Positions 8,568 through 12,294 of a stretch of DNA of 12,294 nt are shown here, in pieces. The position numbers and the translations under genes were made by a program. Position 1 is the first letter of the stretch. Every line of letters starts with the position of its first letter. The notes below the pieces were generated by a model that saw nothing but the letters and a program-made list of their open reading frames with translations, was not told the DNA's origin and ran no database searches. Source of the stretch: Smittium mucronatum (lineage: Eukaryota > Kickxellomycota > Harpellomycetes > Harpellales > Legeriomycetaceae); the NCBI GenBank assembly GCA_001953115.1, contig LSSL01006461.1, positions 1-12,294 of the forward strand, written 5' to 3'.

Positions 8568-8754
8568 ATTCCAAAAGAACTAGTGGCCTTGCACTTATGG
8601 AATGGTTGGGGCAAAATAAAATAATAGATGGTATGATAAATAGTAAATAAAAATCAGAAGTACATTTTTAATCTGTACTTCTGGAATGCTGGGGGAAAAG
8701 TGAGTAAATTTGTTGGGATATGCCAAAAGTGCATATATCCCGTACTTTCGGCAT
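8568..8754. repeat. cluster of three related palindromes
   Basis: Three dyads share arms of the type ATTCC(A/G)AAAGT...ACTT(C/A)TGGAAT. Unit 1 (8568-8603) has ATTCCAAAAG against CTTATGGAAT, with an inner AGTG/CACT pair. Unit 2 (8655-8683) is a perfect 10-bp pair, CAGAAGTACA against TGTACTTCTG. Unit 3 (8720-8754) pairs ATGCCAAAAGT with ACTTTCGGCAT at 10 of 11 positions and overlaps a second perfect dyad, GGGATAT (8715-8721) with ATATCCC (8735-8741). After units 1 and 2 the sequence continues in parallel as GGAATG-N-TTGGGG or GGAATG-CTGGGG, then AAA, and after unit 3 as a diverged form, so flanks are repeated too. Centres are roughly 84 and 68 bases apart. The open frame on the minus strand across it (8595-8795) is a by-product. 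No function is known to me. Confidence 0.6.
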
Positions 8755-8884
8755 TCTTGGATAGAAATAAATAAAATAGTGAGGTCGGTTAACAAAAGCG
8801 AATTCGATTTGCTTTAATAAATGTAGATAGAAAATATGTTCATATATTAGTATTTCAGAGAGAAGTATGTTAGATAAATTTATT

Positions 8885-8903
8885 CATTGCTTTTGAAGCA
8901 ATG
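8885..8903. repeat. perfect 8-bp hairpin with 3-base loop
   Basis: CATTGCTT (8885-8892) and AAGCAATG (8896-8903) are exact complements around TTG. No associated gene. Confidence 0.6.
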
Positions 8904-9036
8904 CTTTAGGTTAAGCCCATACACAGAACAATTTCTCAGATATAAATTTGTTGAAAATTAAATTTAGATGCATTTTTTCTCTACAATAATTCACAAACTA
9001 ATTCTCAACGGGAAAAGTTATGAATTTTAACTTGTA

Positions 9037-9057
9037 TTTTGAATTTTGAGTTTTGAG
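9037..9057 (+). repeat. 7-bp tandem, three TTTTGAR units
   Basis: TTTTGAA, TTTTGAG and TTTTGAG follow without a gap. Simple-sequence DNA. Confidence 0.65.
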
Positions 9058-9137
9058 AAACTTTAACTTTTGAAACTATAAATGAATTCTATTTAGTGTG
9101 TATATAGTAACATCCATAAATCAGTTATATAATGTCC

Positions 9138-9178
9138 TTGAAATAAAAAAATGAAAATCGATTATTGAAATAAAAAAA
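9138..9178 (+). repeat. 14-bp direct repeat, 27-bp period
   Basis: TTGAAATAAAAAAA occurs at 9138-9151 and again, identical, at 9165-9178. The A-run accounts for half of it. Confidence 0.6.
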
Positions 9179-9398
9179 CCCGAATATAATATGTCTTGTT
9201 ATTGGAATATCAATAATCCCATTTTTTAAAAAAAAAACAATGGTTGAAATTTTATTAATTCTTTGAATGAAATGATCTAATGCTAAAAACTAAAATCTTT
9301 GGTTGTTAATTAAAGATAATGAATACAATTTCTTCGGGAAATTTTTTTTTAAAGTATGCGACTATAAAATGGTATGTGTTTTTAACTAATAAACCGAA

Positions 9399-9420
9399 AA
9401 CCCATAACCCATAACCCATA
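9399..9420 (+). repeat. AACCCAT tandem, three units, telomere-like
   Basis: Three perfect 7-base units (9399-9419) plus one base; the other strand reads TATGGGT-type units, one substitution from telomere-like TTAGGG-family sequence. Three units are too few to call an interstitial telomere. The last unit forms the outer part of the hairpin that follows. Confidence 0.6.
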
Positions 9421-9453
9421 GAATAACCTATAGTACGATAGGTTTTTAATGGG
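9415..9453. repeat. two-part hairpin next to the CCCATAA tandem
   Basis: An inner 7-bp stem AACCTAT (9425-9431) / ATAGGTT (9438-9444) closes a 6-base loop. An outer stem CCCAT (9415-9419) / ATGGG (9449-9453) encloses it across a small asymmetric internal loop. The outer left arm is the last tandem unit. Confidence 0.5.
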
Positions 9454-10458
9454 CGGCAAGAGGTTAAAAAATCTAAAATGAAAAGATTATGGAAACCTTC
9501 TTAAATCTAATATAACCATAGAACTTTGATAACTCTGTTGAAGCACATTTTCATTCATATATTTCCAACTTGGGATTTTCGAGTTGCTAATAAATTCTTT
9601 ATGATATATATATTTGTAAAAATTCCTCACAACCAGTGAAAATTTTGGAAAGAATATAAATTATCACTCTGGAATCAATTTGCGTAAAAAACAAAAGTAA
9701 AAATTCTGGTATAAATTATCAATATTTCACATTATAATATTTTAAGGAAATGATTTTTGTTACAAATTTAAAGAGAAATTTTGCTTTTAATTATGAAAAT
9801 GATCAATGATAAAAAAGGCATAAATCCTTTCATACAACTTTTAAATTTTTTATCTATAAAAGATTCCGTAAATTTTGCATATTTATGATGCATTCAAGAG
9901 GCTTAGACATCTTCGGATTGTTGATCAATTAGGCAATAAAACAGCAAGATAATATCTCAAATTTTCATTTACCATTTTAAGACTAGTGTGCAAAAACCGT
10001 CTACCCTCTCAGTTTTATAAAAAAATCTGCAATAGATATTTGATCCCTACCATCTTCATCCCACAAGATTTCCATCCAATTCGCTTTAGTAAAAATAACA
10101 GATGAAAGGCATATTAGAGTTTCAAATGGGGATTTAGCTATAAAGATTCAAGTGAAAATCAATATTTTAGTTATAGAATATAATCAAAAACTTTGAGAAA
10201 AGATGCTTTTTTTTAGCGAATATATAATGCAATGTTAACATTCACAACCATTTTCACAAATAATAGGCGTAAAGGTAGCGATTTGTGTTATGAGATATTG
10301 GATTTGCTCGATTATATTGTAAGAAAAACTAGTTATAGAGAATTGATGATGATATATTGTCTAGTTCTTTTGGGATATAATTACCAAATATCGCCATACT
10401 TTGAATTTAATTATAAATAAATGTATATTTTTAATCCCAAGTACATGCCTAATAACCG

Positions 10459-10476
10459 TATATATATATATATATA
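10459..10476. repeat. (TA)9 microsatellite
   Basis: Nine perfect TA units. A shorter (AT)7 run lies at 6979-6992. Confidence 0.85.
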
Positions 10477-10807
10477 TTATATCTTGGAATTTTATTTGAA
10501 GATAACACCAAAAAACCCCATGCAGAAAAAAAATGTATTGAAAAAAAATGTGCAAGGCACAGAAAAGATTGATAAGCTCAGCCTTTATAAATTCCTCTTC
10601 CAGTCTGCTGACTACATGCATAAGAGAAATTGGATTCATACCTACAATCCTTTATACCCTATTATGAAAATCTTGAAGTAAGCAGGATGAATGAGGAGAC
10701 AGACAATTAAGGATTAAGATCAACACCAGTGAACGAAAATTCACTAATATTAACAAGCTCCTCTAAAGAGTCTATTACAAATGGGATTTAATAAATTTAG
10801 ACTTGCA

Positions 10808-11066
10808 TTATAAAATGACAATTCCTATTTCACGACTTTCAGTCAACAAGCTGCTAAATACTAGTGCATCTTCTCCAACAGATTGGAATATTTGTGCAGG
10901 CAGTGCACCAGAATGCATAGATTCCGATTCGGCTCCTCTTGTTTGAGATTCCACCTGATCCGATTCTTTCGCCATCAAATCTTTGAGATACTGACACTAT
11001 TCCATACCTAAAGTAGAGCAACACCGACGGAATTTCAGTATGAATACATATATTTATGTGTAATAC
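10808..11066. other. G+C-richer island, possible exon or gene relic
   Basis: This stretch is visibly richer in G+C than its flanks. Three overlapping frames are open. Minus strand 10857-11066 is open for 70 codons (no ATG). Minus strand 10808-10996 is open for 62 codons, with an ATG at 10973-10975 giving a 55-residue peptide beginning MAKESDQVESQTRGAESESM. Plus strand 10815-10946 is an ATG-started 43-codon frame beginning MTIPISRLSVNKLLN. Each peptide has ordinary, non-repetitive composition, but none is recognised, and they cannot all be coding. The island may be an exon of an intron-containing gene, a pseudogene fragment, or simply a compositional patch; no clear GT...AG pairs could be assigned. 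Confidence 0.25.
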
Positions 11067-11228
11067 TTAAGCTCTTAAACTATACATGATACTTAACACC
11101 CAAGGGAGCCAATAAAATCATTTTGGGTTTAAATTTGGCAAAAAAAAAGATTAGTTATGAAAAAAATCTTCATATAATTTTTCTTATGTTGTAGACATTT
11201 TAATATTCTTTAATGTATTATAGCTACT

Positions 11229-11258
11229 AATACTAAATCTAAAAATTTAGTTAGTATT
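11229..11258. repeat. 13-bp inverted repeat with a 2-base bulge
   Basis: AATACTAA (11229-11236) pairs with TTAGTATT (11251-11258), and inside it CTAAA (11239-11243) pairs with TTTAG (11246-11250). The AT at 11237-11238 is a bulge and the loop is two bases, so the site is a near-perfect palindrome. Confidence 0.55.
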
Positions 11259-12150
11259 ATTATTTTAAAAGAAAATACTGGTTTCTGTTTTCCACCTTGA
11301 GAAATTAAATTCAATAGAATTAATTGGATTTTGGTTTTAATAGATATATATAGAAAATGGAATGGAAAATTGACCTGTTTTAGAGTTAAATGATTTTGAT
11401 TTTTTAGGAACTTAGTTTATACCATTTTTAAAATGACTTGCAAATATTATATATCTGTTTTAGCTATTCTTATTTTGGGTTAGTAAATATATTGTACTGA
11501 AACTTTTATAATAGCTACTCTAGGGAAGAAACACCATTAACCGATTTTTATTAGCTGCTTATTATAATACTAAACATTATCCCCTTGTAAAAACAGAGTC
11601 CAAAAGATAAAAAAAACCTCAGCGCTCGGAATTTACTTGTAGAAAATCATGATCAAACAGATCCAAATTGAAAGAGTGCAATTCTATGAAACTAACTGGT
11701 TAAATAATATAAATATGACTTTTATTTTTCACTTTTTGTTATCATTAAACAGATAATATTTGTATAATATTGTATAAACCAGGAATTTATGCCGATTAAT
11801 TTTTTTAATATACATAAATAAGAACAAAGCATGAATCTGAGTCCTTAAAAGCTTAATACATATAATTATGCTTTATCCTTAGGATTGGCAGTTTTACAGA
11901 ACTTGTATTATATTTTTATAATGGATCTACTCTTAAATTTTAGTGGTATCAGTAGCCTAGATTAATTAACTCTTTCGTCTCTGGCGGGTCACTTCATGAC
12001 ATTTTCATTACCAACATTTACCCACCTTGATTTCCATTTAAAAGAAGCAACATTCTATTGGCCAAATTCTTTAAATTGGAAATTAGAGTTAAGAAATATT
12101 ATTTAAGATCTTGTTATTATTAGATACATCCTACACTCTTAGACACACGG

Positions 12151-12162
12151 CTGATATATCAG
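12151..12162. repeat. 12-bp perfect palindrome
   Basis: CTGATATATCAG reads the same on both strands. It could be a dimeric-protein binding site; nothing next to it supports that. Confidence 0.5.
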
Positions 12163-12201
12163 ATTAGGGATTTATTTTATCTTGTAATGTGTCTTGCCTA
12201 T

Positions 12202-12212
12202 GGGGGGGGGGG
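12202..12212 (+). repeat. run of 11 G
   Basis: An uninterrupted G11 is out of place in DNA this poor in G+C. Run length may be unreliable in sequencing. Confidence 0.8.
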
Positions 12213-12274
12213 AGGTTCTTTTGATTTTTCATGTAGTTTTATTGTCATCTTACTATAAAATCAAATAAGGGCTA

Positions 12275-12294
12275 TTTTTTTTTTTTTTTTTTTT
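12275..12294 (+). repeat. terminal run of 20 T
   Basis: The window ends inside a T homopolymer of at least 20 bases. It may be the poly(A) tail of a retrotransposed sequence on the minus strand, a simple repeat, or the place where an assembly stopped. Confidence 0.85.

Larger units (their letters stand above)
8755..10807. other. spacer with short tandem repeats
   Basis: No supported gene. Overlapping frames on both strands at 10361-10681 run through a (TA)n tract and A-runs, are of chance length, and are not called. The minus-strand part near 10550-10640 is slightly more balanced in composition (it reads MNPISLMHVVSRLEEEFIK) and is the only piece worth comparing with proteins. Confidence 0.5.
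11067..12294. other. right-hand spacer
   Basis: No open frame of note on either strand and no RNA gene seen. It holds a hairpin (11229-11258), a 12-bp palindrome (12151-12162), a G run and a terminal T run, listed separately. Confidence 0.6.

Noticed and set aside
8252..8795. Three minus-strand frames of 66-83 codons
   Set aside because: They overlap each other in different frames, are read from A-rich or palindromic DNA, and encode low-complexity Phe/Ile-rich peptides.
10361..10681. Overlapping plus and minus frames across the (TA)9 tract
   Set aside because: Both contain Ile-Tyr repeats encoded by the microsatellite and are of chance length. Only the 10550-10640 part was kept as worth a comparison.
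11966..11990. TTAACTCTTTCG resembling the MITE left end
   Set aside because: Only the first dozen bases match. The interior is unrelated to the two MITE copies and no matching right end occurs before the window stops.
1..12294. CRISPR array, tRNA or rRNA genes, bacterial operon, prophage
   Set aside because: No regularly spaced identical repeats with unique spacers, no tRNA A/B-box pair, no rRNA-like stretch and no run of adjacent genes were seen. The coding content is fungal.

Overview
The window looks like nuclear DNA of a fungus. It is strongly A+T-rich (by eye about 70% overall), and only one gene can be called with confidence. That gene is an intronless 426-codon open reading frame on the minus strand (3113-4393). 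It encodes a type II membrane protein of the CAP59/CMT1 (GT69) alpha-1,3-mannosyltransferase family, which is essentially fungal. The low gene density, A+T-rich spacers and decayed transposon remnants suggest an expanded A+T-rich genome. An early-diverging fungal lineage is possible, but neither the species nor the phylum can be fixed from this window.

Layout. Positions 1-153 are a more G+C-rich island at the left edge, open on the minus strand; it may be part of an exon running off the window. Positions 154-3112 hold no convincing gene, only simple inverted repeats, a polypurine tract and one TATA-like site. The mannosyltransferase gene occupies 3113-4393, with a plausible T-rich promoter up to about 4476. 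Positions 4477-10807 are a long spacer. It holds two diverged copies of a ~170-bp MITE with piggyBac-type TTAA/CCCTTTC ends (5705-5874 and 7738-7909), a 3 x 16-bp minisatellite (8108-8155), a cluster of three related palindromes (8568-8754), several short perfect hairpins and a small CCCATAA-type tandem (9399-9420). A second G+C-richer island (10808-11066) has three overlapping open frames and may be exon-derived. The right end (11067-12294) is spacer, with an 11-G run and a terminal run of 20 T where the window stops.

Function. The mannosyltransferase would act in the Golgi or secretory pathway on cell-surface or capsule-like polysaccharides or glycoproteins. No neighbouring gene indicates a pathway or cluster. 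The other open frames of 60-95 codons are about what chance gives at this base composition. The non-coding structure is best explained by old transposon debris and simple-sequence DNA. I found no convincing new multi-gene system. The most distinctive unexplained items are the three-palindrome cluster and the pair of TTAA-flanked MITEs.
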